From: Globisporangium splendens
Taxonomy: Eukaryota > Oomycota > Peronosporomycetes > Pythiales > Pythiaceae
Direction of reading: 5' to 3'
DNA length: 64,000 nucleotides
Assembly: GCA_006386115.1 (NCBI GenBank)
Contig: VFIW01000040.1
Coordinates: forward strand, 1-64,000
Each line of letters starts with the position of its first letter. Within the stretch, counting starts at the first letter, position 1. A program made the position numbers and the translations under genes. A model generated the notes under the pieces. That model did no database searches and was not told the DNA's origin. It was given only the letters and a program-made list of their open reading frames with translations. Positions 22,266 to 32,890 of the stretch are shown one piece after another.

Positions 22266-23669
22266 ATGGTGTTTTCCAAGTTCGCTCCACTTGTCGCGCT
22301 CGCTGTTGCCTCCGTTGCTGGCACGGACGCTGCTTTGGCCCGCGTCGATGCTGGTGTCCACCGCACTTTGCGCCAGCAGGGCACCGTTAACCTCATCGTG
22401 ACCATGAAGAAGGGCACTGACGAATCGCTTGCAAGCATCCAGGAATCGAGCTTCCCCACCCGTGGCCAGAAGATCGCGAGCCTGGTCGAGTCCTTGGAAT
22501 CCAACTCCAAGTCCTCGCAAGAACAAGTCACTGCCCTCTTGACGCAAGAGTCCGGCACGGCCGGGTCTTCGTTCTCGGGCTACGAGAGCTTCTGGATCAG
22601 TAACCAGATCTACATCAAGGATGCCACGTTCGAACTTGTCGAGAAGCTCGCTGCGTTGGACTCGATCTACGAACTCGCTGAAGAAGAGATCTACGAGCTC
22701 CCGCCAGTGATCCAGGCTGCGGCGTCCAACTTCTCTGTGCTCGCCAATGAATGGGGTGTCTCCAAGGTGCAAGCTCCAGAAGTCTGGGCCAAGGGTTACA
22801 ACGGCCAGAACGTCGTTGTCTCGACCATTGACTCGGGTGTTCTCGGTACGCACACCGCGTTGAGCGGCAACTTCCGCAGCAACTACGGCTGGTACGACCC
22901 TGAGCGACGGACTGCTGCTCCATACGACGTGAGTGGCCACGGGACCCACACCATGGGCACGATTGCTGGCACTGGTGGCATTGGCGTCGCCCCTGCTGCC
23001 CAATGGATTGCGTGCAAGGGCTGCCGCACCACCGGTTGCCCACAGTCGGATCTGCTTACGTGTGCGCAATTCATCACGTGCCCAACGACTACCACCGGCA
23101 CCAACCGAGACTGCACCAAGGCACCAGACCTTGTGAGCAACAGTTGGGGTGGCGGCCAAGGCAGCACGGCGTTTGCCTCGTCGGTGAACGCGTGGCGCAC
23201 GGCCGGAATCATCCCGATCTTCGCCAACGGCAACGCTGGGCCAGCGTGTCGTACAGCCAACTCGCCAGGTGACTTGTCGACTGTGATTGCTGTCGGTGCG
23301 ACGGACGTTAACGATGCACTTGCCAGCTTCAGCTCCAAGGGACCATCGGTCGGTGGGCTGCTGAAACCAGAAATCTCGGGTCCAGGTGTCAGCGTTCGCT
23401 CGGCCTGGTACACTGGTACCAGCGCGTACAACTCGATCTCCGGCACCAGTATGGCTACTCCTCACGTCGCCGGCGTCGTGGCCTTGCTCTTGAGCTACAA
23501 GCCCACGCTCACGTACGCTCAGGTGCGCACGGCGCTCACGACGACGACGGACAAGGCGACGCTGAAGTCGACAGGCTACACCTGCGGCAGCACCGCGGAT
23601 GCCACATTCCCAAACAACCAGTACGGCTACGGTCGCGTGAATGCGCTGAACGCCTTCAACGCCGTCTAA
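22266..23669 (+). CDS. Secreted subtilisin-like serine protease (S8) 2
   Basis: A 467-residue preproprotease, paralogous to the gene at 16022 over its whole length. The signal peptide covers about 1-23, and the propeptide includes the shared RGQKIASLVESLE stretch (66-78). Catalytic residues are D189 (STIDSG), H225 (SGHGTHTMG), oxyanion N323 (NGNAG) and S395 (GTSMATPHVAG), all in canonical form. The Cys-rich insertion CKGCRTTGC...C...C...C is retained. Codon use is strongly GC-ending compared with protease 1, suggesting higher expression or different selection. No intron. Role: extracellular endopeptidase; its products could feed the POT transporters (inference). Confidence 0.92.
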   Translation: MVFSKFAPLVALAVASVAGTDAALARVDAGVHRTLRQQGTVNLIVTMKKGTDESLASIQESSFPTRGQKIASLVESLESNSKSSQEQVTALLTQESGTAGSSFSGYESFWISNQIYIKDATFELVEKLAALDSIYELAEEEIYELPPVIQAAASNFSVLANEWGVSKVQAPEVWAKGYNGQNVVVSTIDSGVLGTHTALSGNFRSNYGWYDPERRTAAPYDVSGHGTHTMGTIAGTGGIGVAPAAQWIACKGCRTTGCPQSDLLTCAQFITCPTTTTGTNRDCTKAPDLVSNSWGGGQGSTAFASSVNAWRTAGIIPIFANGNAGPACRTANSPGDLSTVIAVGATDVNDALASFSSKGPSVGGLLKPEISGPGVSVRSAWYTGTSAYNSISGTSMATPHVAGVVALLLSYKPTLTYAQVRTALTTTTDKATLKSTGYTCGSTADATFPNNQYGYGRVNALNAFNAV

Positions 23670-23994
23670 ACAGCGGTTGTCGTGCTTCCAAGAAAGCGAC
23701 GCATGCGTGAAAAAAGAAAGCTTTGTGAGCCAAATAGTTGATGTTGTCGTCGTAGGTTCGTAGTTGATGCGCGCGAGTGCGTGTGAGTCTTGACAGTGAA
23801 CCGCGATCGTCGTAGTGTGTGAATGAATTTCTCATTTTCCATTGTTTCGTAGTTGGCTTTATATCTGCATTTGCTGGAACGTCAGTGTGATTCGGCGGAC
23901 AACTGCGCTTCCTACTCTGGTGTAGCTTGCTTGGTAGGGAGGTTTGTCGCTCTCGAGTATTTCTTTGCTGCTGTTTGGCTCTAGAGCGCGGGAC
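23670..23994. other. Intergenic between convergent genes
   Basis: About 325 bases between the stop codon of protease 2 and that of the SFI1-like gene on the other strand. I see no gene here. Confidence 0.5.
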
Positions 23995-26900
23995 TCAGTC
24001 GCCATTATTACGTGTCCTTCTGTGTCGTCGCAAAGAACCTCGGCGAGTGTGCTTCCACATATAAAAGCACTCACTCATCAACCTCACAGACCAAAACTCG
24101 AGTGCCATGTACTCAACGTTCCTGTTGCTCAAGTCGCTTGACGCGCGTCGTTTGTGTTTGCTGGTGTCGTCAACATGAGTGCATCGGGGAGATGTCTTCA
24201 AGGGTTGATCTCCGAGTATTTTGGAATATGATCGGGCGTCTGGTGCATTTAACGGCGGTATATTTTCTTGATCTTCGACCAGATCTTCAAGGTCCGACAT
24301 CACAGGATCTGCAGCGAGCGTTTGTTGCTTCTCCATACGTTTCTTTCGGCCATGTGCATTGCATCTCGCTACCAGCTCCCATGCTTCAAAAGCATCTCTT
24401 TTGATCTGTCGGCAGGCGTCGGCTTGCTTTTGCAGGATCCAAGCTTCTTGAAACACGCGCGCTCTTCTCGTGGTCTTCACTCGTTCGCTTGCCTGGTGGA
24501 AACGATGCAATTGCTTCACATACGCTGACAGTTTTCGCTTTTGACGGCGCTTTGTAGCAAACTCGATCCATTTCTTCATCATCCACTGCTTTTGCTGCCA
24601 TAGAATTCGCCGCTGAGAGATTCGCAGCCACCACTCGACGCGCCATTGCGTTAACGACGAAAGCAACAGTCGGTTCTCGTAGCGAAACCTCACTTCACAG
24701 TACGCCTGACAATCGAACGCGTGACGCTTGAGCCCAAAGATGAACACTTTCCAAAGCAACTTTCGCTGCGAGGTGCGAATCCACTTTTGCACACGACAGC
24801 GCAGTGTCCATGTATCCCAAACTTTGCGAGTCCACCGACGGTTTTCTCGCGTTTCACGAACTAGTCGAAACGCGTGAACGAGAAGAAATTGCGACCACGC
24901 AGCAAAAAACGCTCTCATTGTTCGCTTTTGCTGCTTCTTCACCATGGCCATCATGCAGTTCTGGCGTTCCCTGAGCTGTTCCATACACTGGTGCCAGAAA
25001 TGCAGCCATTTGGACAACCGGACTCGAATCATCGCGTACCGCCACATACTCTTCGCGACCTGCCGACGCTTGACGACCTGCAGTAGCGCATCCCAATACC
25101 GCCGCAGTATCACTCGATTCATTGAGTGTTGCAGCATTCGAATGCGCTGCCTTTGCAAGAGCGCTCTGCGCCAGCGGCTCCAGACACTTCGACCCACGAT
25201 TCGCCACTGCACCGCACGAGCACACTGACGATAGCGCTCACTCTGCTCCACGTACGATTGCCACTTGCTAAACATCGTTTGCCTAGCGATAGCGATTCGC
25301 CACGAAATGGTGACTTCGAGCTGATAATGCAATCGAGCCGCCTGATCAACTCGTGTTTGCCACGTGGACACAGCACGGCGCAGACGGAATTGCCTCCAGT
25401 AGAAGTTTGCATTGCGCAATACCTCCTTTCGCTCCAGCAACTGCACCCAGCGTTGCCAATGCACACGGAGACAACGAATCTTCCAGGCTCGAACCCTGCG
25501 CTTGACATCAACCACCAGGCGTTGGAGACGATGGAACGACGCTCTTTTCAACGAACGCTCGTACAATTTCACGGCTTGCTTTCTTGCGACTCCGTCACGC
25601 CTCAGGAGCAACCAGCGCTTGAGAATGATGCTTTGGCGGTGTTCTCCGCGACTTGATGTAGTTTCTTGGACGCCAAACCGTAATTGGCAGCTTTGACGAG
25701 CCAGAGATCCACGAAAACATACTTCATTGTCGATATCTCTTGGCGCTTTGCCACCAGCTGTGCTGTTGCTCGTAATCGCGAAAAGTACCGACACTTGTGC
25801 ACCCATTTTCTCCAGAGCATACGCTTGCGTATCCTGCAGGACAAACACTGGAGCTGCACATACAGTTTGCTCGTTTTCGGGATTGTTTTCCACTTGCTGA
25901 ACACCCGCAGCATGCGCTTTCGTCTCCTCGCTTGGATGCACACTATCCACTGATCGAAGCACAACTGCATCGACAGTCGCGTCATGCGCACAACAAATTT
26001 CGCGAGCCTCTCGCGGCGATGTTGCTTATTGGATACCACGACCTGTGCCCATCGTTTCAAGATGCGACGGATAAAATGCATATCACCGACTTTGGTCGAC
26101 GCTGCACTTGACTGGTTTTGCCTCAACATGAGAAAAACGCGCGTCATTGTGTGTGCACGATGCAGTCCGTCCGCTCGATCCTTTCTCGCCTTCTTCTCTC
26201 GCATAGCTGCACAGGATTGCAGCCATGACTGGAACCCACGCCGCATCCGCGTCTTGCTAAAGTACGCCATTGCCTTGGCATGAACCAATCTGCTTCCTCG
26301 TTGCCGCTGCACTGCGTCAACCAGTTTTACCCAGATGCGCTGCAGGTAACAATATCTCCACGTTGCTTCGTACTCGTGCTTCTTGACCGTCCACACGTAC
26401 ATGGCCCGCCACGGTGCCCACCCGACGTCACGAAGAACCCGTGTTGCCTCACGATTCGCTACCACCGACACAATGCTCTTGACTTTCATGGCGTCGCGAG
26501 TGCCTTTGTACCATTTCCATACGGCACGACGGGCTTTCTTGTGGAGAAAACTTGCCTCACGTGCCGCGAAACTCTTGGAGATCGTGCACCAATGGGTAAA
26601 CGGCACACACACGTTACGCTTCTGGACGCATCTCTAGATTCCAAGAAATCAAAGACACACATACTTAATTGAGTCAGCGACCTGGTTAAACACCGCGATA
26701 TGAGTGAACACATTACCAAAAGCGCTCTTTTCTGGTTCAGTCCAATCGCAACGCTCCGATTCCACGTCGCGAACACCGATTTCACCAATTTCCTCGCTCG
26801 CCGTCGACTGAAGCGCTGCAATGCTCGTGATCGCTGCTTTTCGCGGTACCGCAGAGCGCACCACTGATCAAAGGCATGGGAGCACAGCTTCTGGCGACTC

Positions 26901-28006
26901 CACGCGATCGCGAACTTATCGCGTTTCCTGGCTTCCACGAACACGCACCATCGTTCCACGAGACGCCGCAGCAGATGGTGGGTGTGACGACGTCGCATGT
27001 CCGTCACGACCATGCGATTGCGTACGACGCGCTTGAGTCGCGCCGTGGCCTTGCGTAACAGCTTCTGCGTGTACATGCTGGCTGCATACGTGTTCATCTT
27101 GCCGACTTCCCTGCGATCGGCTGTTACTGCGCGCCATCCAAGCAGCACCGAATGACACAATTGTCGCTCTCGTTGGCGTTGCCACAAGCACATCTGCCGC
27201 TGCAAAGTCGCAATCTTGATCCAGCAGTCGAACACATGACGGAGTCGAGCCTGTCGGAGCAGAATTCGTAGCTTGTAAAGTCCAATGCGCCAGCGATATC
27301 GCTGCATCCATGTCCTGTACGCACATCGCAGAGCCATTGCATTGATAGCAACTACGGTTTGTCGGTGGCGTTGCTTGAGATAACGCTTCTTGGTCGAAGT
27401 CGCAGTCCACTGTCGGAAGGTTTTGCGCTGCATGGTATCTTGGAAATAGCGGTACGCCATAACGGTCTTCTTCCGCGCATCTGCTGCTTCACGTGCACGT
27501 GCTCGCTATTCACGAACGCATGTCTGTAGCCATTCACGTCTCTCCTCAGGAGAAAGGGAGACACTGCGTCTCTGCTCAGCCACCTTCGGCTTTAAAGACT
27601 GCAGATGCAGACGCAGGCGATCTCGCTCCGGCACCAACGGTCTTGGCATCCCAGCAGCAGCATGCTGAGCCTCCTGCAGCTGCCTCCCATGCGTTCGCTT
27701 GGATTGCTGTTCTGTCGTGTCAATCGACGCCAGCAAGTGGTTGAACGCGTCCCAGTGCTGCGAGTGATTGCGATCTGAGGACCCCGCATTCCCACGATGT
27801 GGTTCGCTCTCTTGGTCGTGGAGCTCACTGCCGCGAACCTGCCATGAAGCCGTAGCTAATGGCAAACGCCGCACATCGTAGCCATGCAGTGCTCGGCAGA
27901 AATCGTCCCCGGCGTCTTGGAGAAGCTCGCGCTGAGCGGCGAAACTCGCGTGGATCTCTCCTCGCAGTTGGTGCAGGACGGCGTCGAGGGAGCTACCGCC
28001 ACTCAC
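23995..28006 (-). CDS. SFI1-like Trp-rich repeat protein, copy A (interrupted)
   Basis: Minus-strand gene of about 1300 codons. Trp/Leu-rich, very basic repeats spaced roughly 25-35 residues (for example LRRAVSTWQTRV, LSKWLHFWHQCM, MRAFFAAWSQFL) match the style of SFI1 centrin-binding repeats, which build centriole or basal-body filaments. The N-terminal segment (28006-27506) is in the same frame as the next (27460 onwards), separated by one in-frame TAG at 27506-27508. An 83-base GT-AG intron fits 26716-26634 (phase 0). Near 25650 the frame changes with no splice sites. From 25962 to 23995 it is open to the end. The C-terminal tail contains DQENIPP, similar to APC/C degron-type motifs (weak). 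The start codon is not identified. TAG and frameshift are both shared with copy B, so this may be a pseudogene. Confidence 0.6.
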
Positions 28007-28118
28007 TCTCTACCTACGGACGAGGCACTGAAGCAGCGCACATACACAAAGAGCACACACAGGCGTACACTTATGTGCGAAGAAGCAACGCCTCACCTGC
28101 GGCGCATTACAGTCGGAT
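24309..28118 (-). repeat. Inverted repeat 1, arm A (3.8 kb)
   Basis: Reverse complement of 36535-40320. I found only about three base differences (for example near 28088, near 27330 and at the copy B stop codon) plus one 24-base indel. At both ends the identity stops suddenly, but weaker similarity continues outside. Confidence 0.9.
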
Positions 28119-29119
28119 CGTCGGCAAATGTCCCGACAACAAAATGGCGTTTTTATTGGCTAAAAATGTGAATAAGGATAATTGATTGGCTATAAATGCT
28201 GCTTCTTGATTGCTTTGCTGTGGCGAGAGCCGCCGTGCCGAGTACGAGAACGCTTTCTAACGATGGAAAGCAGTGAGAGATGCAGCGTTCCAATGCGTCT
28301 ACGAAGCTGAGAGGCAGTCAGTGCTTCATGCGCGCAAAGAATGACGCTCGCTTTTCGTGAGAATCAGCGCACTGGGATTTCTCTCGGGAGTGATGGTAGG
28401 TGCTTTGCTGTCTGTGGTCTGAGTGTTTGTAAAATGGATACACTTTTCTAGCTTGACTTTCGAACGAGAGCCATTGGATCTCCAAAAATATGACCGAGTC
28501 CGATGCAATAAACTCTGGTTGTCGAAAATATAAGACTATAAACGCACAAGAGATACATAAGTGATGATTTCAGCAACAAAAGAACAGACGCAGAAATGCA
28601 GACCATCACCGAATATGCTGCTTTGTATCATTGCCATATAGTAAAAGAGAGGCTTCCTGATCAGCATGCAACATTTGATCAGAAACTGAATGCCAGATTG
28701 AAGGAAGCTCGCCGTTGAAAATTGTGCCATGCGCATTTGGGTGCATATTCAAGAGGGTATAAAGAGTGACGGGTTATTGATGATAATGGTTGAAATGATC
28801 AAAGACGCTCATTTGTCTGAACACCAGTGCTGCTTGTTTGAGGAATCGATTTCTGGTTTCGAGGTCGCTTGCTGGGCAACGAGCTGCGCTGCACGAGAAC
28901 AAAGAGATCAGCAAAGCAACAGCGTCTTTGTTTTTTGCAACACCTCTTGACAAAGCATTTGTATATTATAATAATGTGCAAACTATCCAAAAAGAAGTTG
29001 AAAGTACAAAGCGCATCAGCAACAACTGCCTGTTGAAGCCGTCGAGTTCCTCGCCAAAAGACAGAAGACCACGTCTATTGCAGTCTCCATTTTCTCAGCT
29101 CAGTACCTCCTAGATGCGC
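28119..29119. other. Intergenic with a decayed MCM7-type promoter
   Basis: About 1 kb without a gene. Positions 28150-28199 (two ATTGG boxes and a TATAAAT) align with the upstream region of MCM7 at 36407-36455, as if a partial, degraded copy of that promoter lay next to arm A. Confidence 0.5.
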
Positions 29120-31480
29120 TTAGAAGCGGATCATACGCTCCAACGAGCGCTTCTTGTCTTCCAACTCACGGAGGGTGGCCTCTTCGTGCTCCTCCAACCA
29201 GTCGCGGGCGTCGCGGATCGACGTCTCGACGTTGCTGTCGCCCTTCTCGCGCGCAATGTCGATGGCGCGGTAGATGAACTGTTCCAAGTCGTTGCGCGCC
29301 TCAATGCGACGGAGCAACTCGGCGTCGTCCTTCTTGAACTTCTCGGCCTCAGCGACCATGCGGTCAATGTCATCCTGGCTCAGACGACCCGCGTTCTGAG
29401 AGATCGTCGTCTCCGCGCGGGCGCCCGTCTTCTTGTCGCGGGCCGACACGTTCAAGATACCGTTCGCATCGATCTCGAACGTCACCTCGACCTGTGGCTC
29501 ACCGCGCTTGGCGCGCTCGAGACCAGAGATGTTGAACTCACCCAACTTGTTGTTCACGGCGGTCGAAGCACGCTCACCTTCGTAGATGCACACGTCCACC
29601 GAAGTCTGGTAGTCCTCCTCGGTCGTGTACACACGCGTCTTGCGCACTGGGATGGCAGTGTTACGCTTGATCAGCACAGACATGACCTTGCCAACAGTCT
29701 CGATACCGAGCGACAATGGCGTCACATCCACGAGCAACAGCGAGTTGGTCGCGTCGTTGCGGATGCCCGACAAAATGGCACCCTGCACGGCGGCACCGTA
29801 CGCCACAGCCTCGTCAGGGTTGATCGACTTCGACAGCTCCTTGCCGTTGAACAGGTTCGACAGCATGGTCTGCACCTTGGGGATACGGGTGGAACCACCC
29901 ACAAGCACCAAGTCGGAGATGTCCTCTGGCTTCATGTTGGCGTCCGACAGCACCTTCAGCACGGTCTCCTCGCAACGCTTGAACAGCTCCTCACCCAGCG
30001 ACTCGAACTTCGCACGGGTCACCGTGGCGCTGAAGTCCACACCCTCGAAGAGAGAGTCCACTTCGACCGAAGCAGAGGTCGTCGTAGACAGCATGCGCTT
30101 CGCAGACTCACACGCAGTGCGCAGACGACGCATGGCACGAGCCGACGTCGATGGGTCCAAGTTGCGGTTCTTGCGCTTGAACTCGGTCAAAAGGTACTCG
30201 ACCATGTTGTTGTCAAAGTCCTCACCACCCAAGTGCGTGTCACCACCGGTCGCCTTGACCTCGAAGATACCGTTCTCGATCGACAGGATAGACACATCGA
30301 AGGTACCACCACCAAGATCAAAGATCAACACGTTCGTCTTCTGGCCGTTGTTGCCGGCGTTCGTGTCCAAACCGTACGCAAGAGCAGCAGCCGTTGGCTC
30401 GTTGATGATACGCTTCACATCGAGACCAGCGATGGCACCGGCGTCCTTCGTAGACTGACGCTGCTGGTCGTTGAAGTACGCTGGCACGGTCACAACAGCC
30501 TGGTTGATTGGCTGACCCAAGTACGCCTCGGCAGTCTCCTTCATGCGAGTCAACACCATCGACGAAATCTCTTCTGGCGTGAAGCGTTTCTGCTCACCCT
30601 TGAACTCCACCTCGATGAGCACCTTGTTGTCATCACCCTCCACGATCTTGAACGGGAAGTGCTTGGCGTCCTTCTTCACGATGTCGTCGTTGAAGTTGCG
30701 ACCAATAATACGCTTCGCGTCGAACACCGTGTTGTGCGCGTTAGACGCGGCTTGGATCTTGGCAGCCTCACCGATCAGACGCTCCGTCTCGTTGAACGCA
30801 ACCCACGACGGCGTCGTGCGGTTACCTTCCGAGTTGGCGATGATCTCCACCTGACCATCCTTCCACACACCCACACACGAGTACGTCGTACCGAGATCGA
30901 TACCGATGACCTCCGAAAAACCCTTCTCGGCGCGCGCAGCACGCTCCTCACGCTCCTTGCGAGCCTTGTTGATCTTTTCCTCGATCTCCATACGCTTCAT
31001 CTTGCGCGTGGCTTCGTCCATCTCCACGCCCGAAATCTCTTGCTCTTGCACTTGGTGCGCGGCCTGAGCCTGGGTCAAACCAGCCTGGAGAGCCTTGTTG
31101 CCACGTTCAAGCGACAAACCCGTCGTGTACGCAGTCACGGCCTTGGCGTAGTTCTTGATGTAGAAGTGCGCGGCACCGAGACGCGCGTAACCCTTGACGA
31201 ACTTCGAGTCCAGCTCGATACAGGTCTTGGCATCCTGCATCGCAGGCGTGGCCTGGCCAGCGCTCAAGTACGCAGCCGAACGGTTCGAGTAGTAGATCAC
31301 GTTCGATGGCTCGTACGCGATGGCCGTCGTGAACTCCTTGATGGCCGTGGTGTGGTCACCGGCAGCGAACGCGGCGTTACCACGTTCCTTGGCCTCACCA
31401 CCGAGCTTGACGCGCTCAGCGGCATCAACACCGGCGTATTGATCCTTGGTAGTCTTACGGGTACGACGCTTTGGAGCCAT
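29120..31480 (-). CDS. TPR-Hsp70 fusion chaperone
   Basis: A 786-residue, intronless protein. Residues about 28-135 are three Hop/STI1-type TPR motifs with all five carboxylate-clamp residues: K31 and N35 (KERGN), N66 (YSNRSAAY), and K96 and R100 (KGYAR). In Hop-type domains these bind the EEVD tails of Hsp70/Hsp90. A charged helix (about 155-188) links to a cytosolic-type Hsp70: [12 protein letters not shown] (from 193), [10 protein letters not shown] and the [12 protein letters not shown] block. The substrate-binding domain follows, and the chain ends in LERMIRF. The Hsp70 part is about 597 residues against roughly 640-650 normally, so the end of the lid and the EEVD tail are missing. The ATG at 31480 follows an initiator element. 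Predicted role: cytosolic ATP-driven chaperone that can itself dock on other Hsp70/Hsp90 molecules. Confidence 0.93.
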   Translation of the reverse strand: MAPKRRTRKTTKDQYAGVDAAERVKLGGEAKERGNAAFAAGDHTTAIKEFTTAIAYEPSNVIYYSNRSAAYLSAGQATPAMQDAKTCIELDSKFVKGYARLGAAHFYIKNYAKAVTAYTTGLSLERGNKALQAGLTQAQAAHQVQEQEISGVEMDEATRKMKRMEIEEKINKARKEREERAARAEKGFSEVIGIDLGTTYSCVGVWKDGQVEIIANSEGNRTTPSWVAFNETERLIGEAAKIQAASNAHNTVFDAKRIIGRNFNDDIVKKDAKHFPFKIVEGDDNKVLIEVEFKGEQKRFTPEEISSMVLTRMKETAEAYLGQPINQAVVTVPAYFNDQQRQSTKDAGAIAGLDVKRIINEPTAAALAYGLDTNAGNNGQKTNVLIFDLGGGTFDVSILSIENGIFEVKATGGDTHLGGEDFDNNMVEYLLTEFKRKNRNLDPSTSARAMRRLRTACESAKRMLSTTTSASVEVDSLFEGVDFSATVTRAKFESLGEELFKRCEETVLKVLSDANMKPEDISDLVLVGGSTRIPKVQTMLSNLFNGKELSKSINPDEAVAYGAAVQGAILSGIRNDATNSLLLVDVTPLSLGIETVGKVMSVLIKRNTAIPVRKTRVYTTEEDYQTSVDVCIYEGERASTAVNNKLGEFNISGLERAKRGEPQVEVTFEIDANGILNVSARDKKTGARAETTISQNAGRLSQDDIDRMVAEAEKFKKDDAELLRRIEARNDLEQFIYRAIDIAREKGDSNVETSIRDARDWLEEHEEATLRELEDKKRSLERMIRF

Positions 31481-31516
31481 GGCTGCTGTCCTGCTTTTGG
31501 TGTTGGCTTCCGAGTT

Positions 31517-31532
31517 GGAAAATGAATTGAGC
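31517..31532 (-). promoter_or_regulatory. Oomycete-type initiator of the TPR-Hsp70 gene
   Basis: On the minus strand GCTCAATTCATTTTCC ends about 36 bases before the ATG at 31480 and matches the oomycete initiator loosely. I see no clear heat-shock element (nGAAnnTTCnnGAAn) next to it. Confidence 0.45.
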
Positions 31533-32890
31533 TGCACGAGGGGAAGGAAGCAGCGAACCACGACCGCAGATCTGCAGGGGAGACAATGCGCGTCCTCTTC
31601 CAACAACCACCCGTGGCCGGCTACGGCTCCAGTTGCTGCATCAGGGGAAGGGGGAGAGAGCGAGCGAGCCAATAGACAGGGGCTTCTATCGCGCACAGCA
31701 GCCGACGCACCACAACAGCGCTTGTATCGGGGAGATTGGGTGGTGAGGAAGAGCACTCGGCTCCTGGCCAGTTATTATGGATCGCAAACCCTCCCCACTT
31801 GACACGCGAGAGTGATTGATTGGCTGCCACAGCACCTCAAATACGAGGTTTTATGAGGTTTTTCACAATGCGCATCTGATTCGAATCCCGATTAAGTACG
31901 ACGCAACACGATCATTCTTGCAATTCGACCTGATGGGTCCACATGACATGGCGCTTGGTTGCATCATGCGAGCGCTGTGCATTTGCATTGCGGTGCGTGG
32001 CGCTATTGCGGTGCGTGGCGCTATTGCGGTGCGTGTTCGTGGCTGAATTGGTGCAATTGGATGGTTCGTGCTGTGGCTTTTTTGCGCGTTAGAACGAGGA
32101 AATCGACGCAAGAAACAAACGAAAATGGAGAACGAACTCTTCTCTGCTTTGTGACGATTCGTTGTGCTTGTTGCATGACTGTCTCTTGCACAGTATATCC
32201 TATCAATCGCAGCGAAGGAGGTGCATCTCTTGCACCGCTGACAACACTAGAAGCGTGCGTTCTACGGCATTGTTTGCCCCCAATCACACAGACTGCAAGC
32301 GCGAAAGGTGCGCTCCACAGCACAAAGCAAGCGCTTTCCTTACGCTTTGCAACGCCAGCAGACTAACGCGTTCTTGTACAATCACGCGCAACAGACAAAA
32401 ACGAATGCCGATAGCTGTAATAGTCCTGTGTCGTCAACCAAGTTGAAGTGTGCCACTGATCGTCTCTCAGCGAGCGATAGAGCTTTTTTGCGATGGGGTG
32501 GCTGAGAGCAGAAAGGGTGCATCGAATCGTTTACCTATTGCATGCAATTGGCAATGTCGTAGTTGGTGAGGCCATGCACAATGGCGCATGCACGCAAGCA
32601 AGGCACCGTGCAATTGGGTCCCTCCCTGCTCTTGGTATCAAACGTGTGGCTGTCGTTCTCTTTCGTATCCAAACAGCAAAGCACCAACAAAAACTGCAAT
32701 CCATCATGCAACATGCTCTTCGATAGGTTTACATTCAAGCAACTTGTCGATTGGTGTTCCTATTTCAATGTGGTACACACTAAAATTGTAGAAATCGTAA
32801 CCCTTCTTGTGAGCGTAACCCTTTTGACACCAGTGTACCCCTCACGAAGATGCCCACTTTCCCAACACAAGATCAGCAGCAGGAAGCAGT
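31533..32890. other. Intergenic between the divergent TPR-Hsp70 and NAA30 genes
   Basis: About 1.4 kb without a recognisable gene. It holds an 18-base unit (ATTGCGGTGCGTGGCGCT) repeated about 2.7 times at 31987-32034. Confidence 0.5.

Noticed and set aside
21886..22401. 171-codon frame overlapping the start of protease 2
   Set aside because: No ATG at a sensible place, no domain, and its second half overlaps the protease signal peptide and propeptide in another frame.
29114..31525. 803-codon plus-strand open frame as a protein-coding gene
   Set aside because: It is exactly antisense to a perfectly conserved Hsp70, has no recognisable domain, and such frames are expected from Hsp70 codon bias. 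Listed only as a finding.
31875..31895. GATTCGAATCCCG as a tRNA B box
   Set aside because: No A box or cloverleaf is found upstream on either strand.
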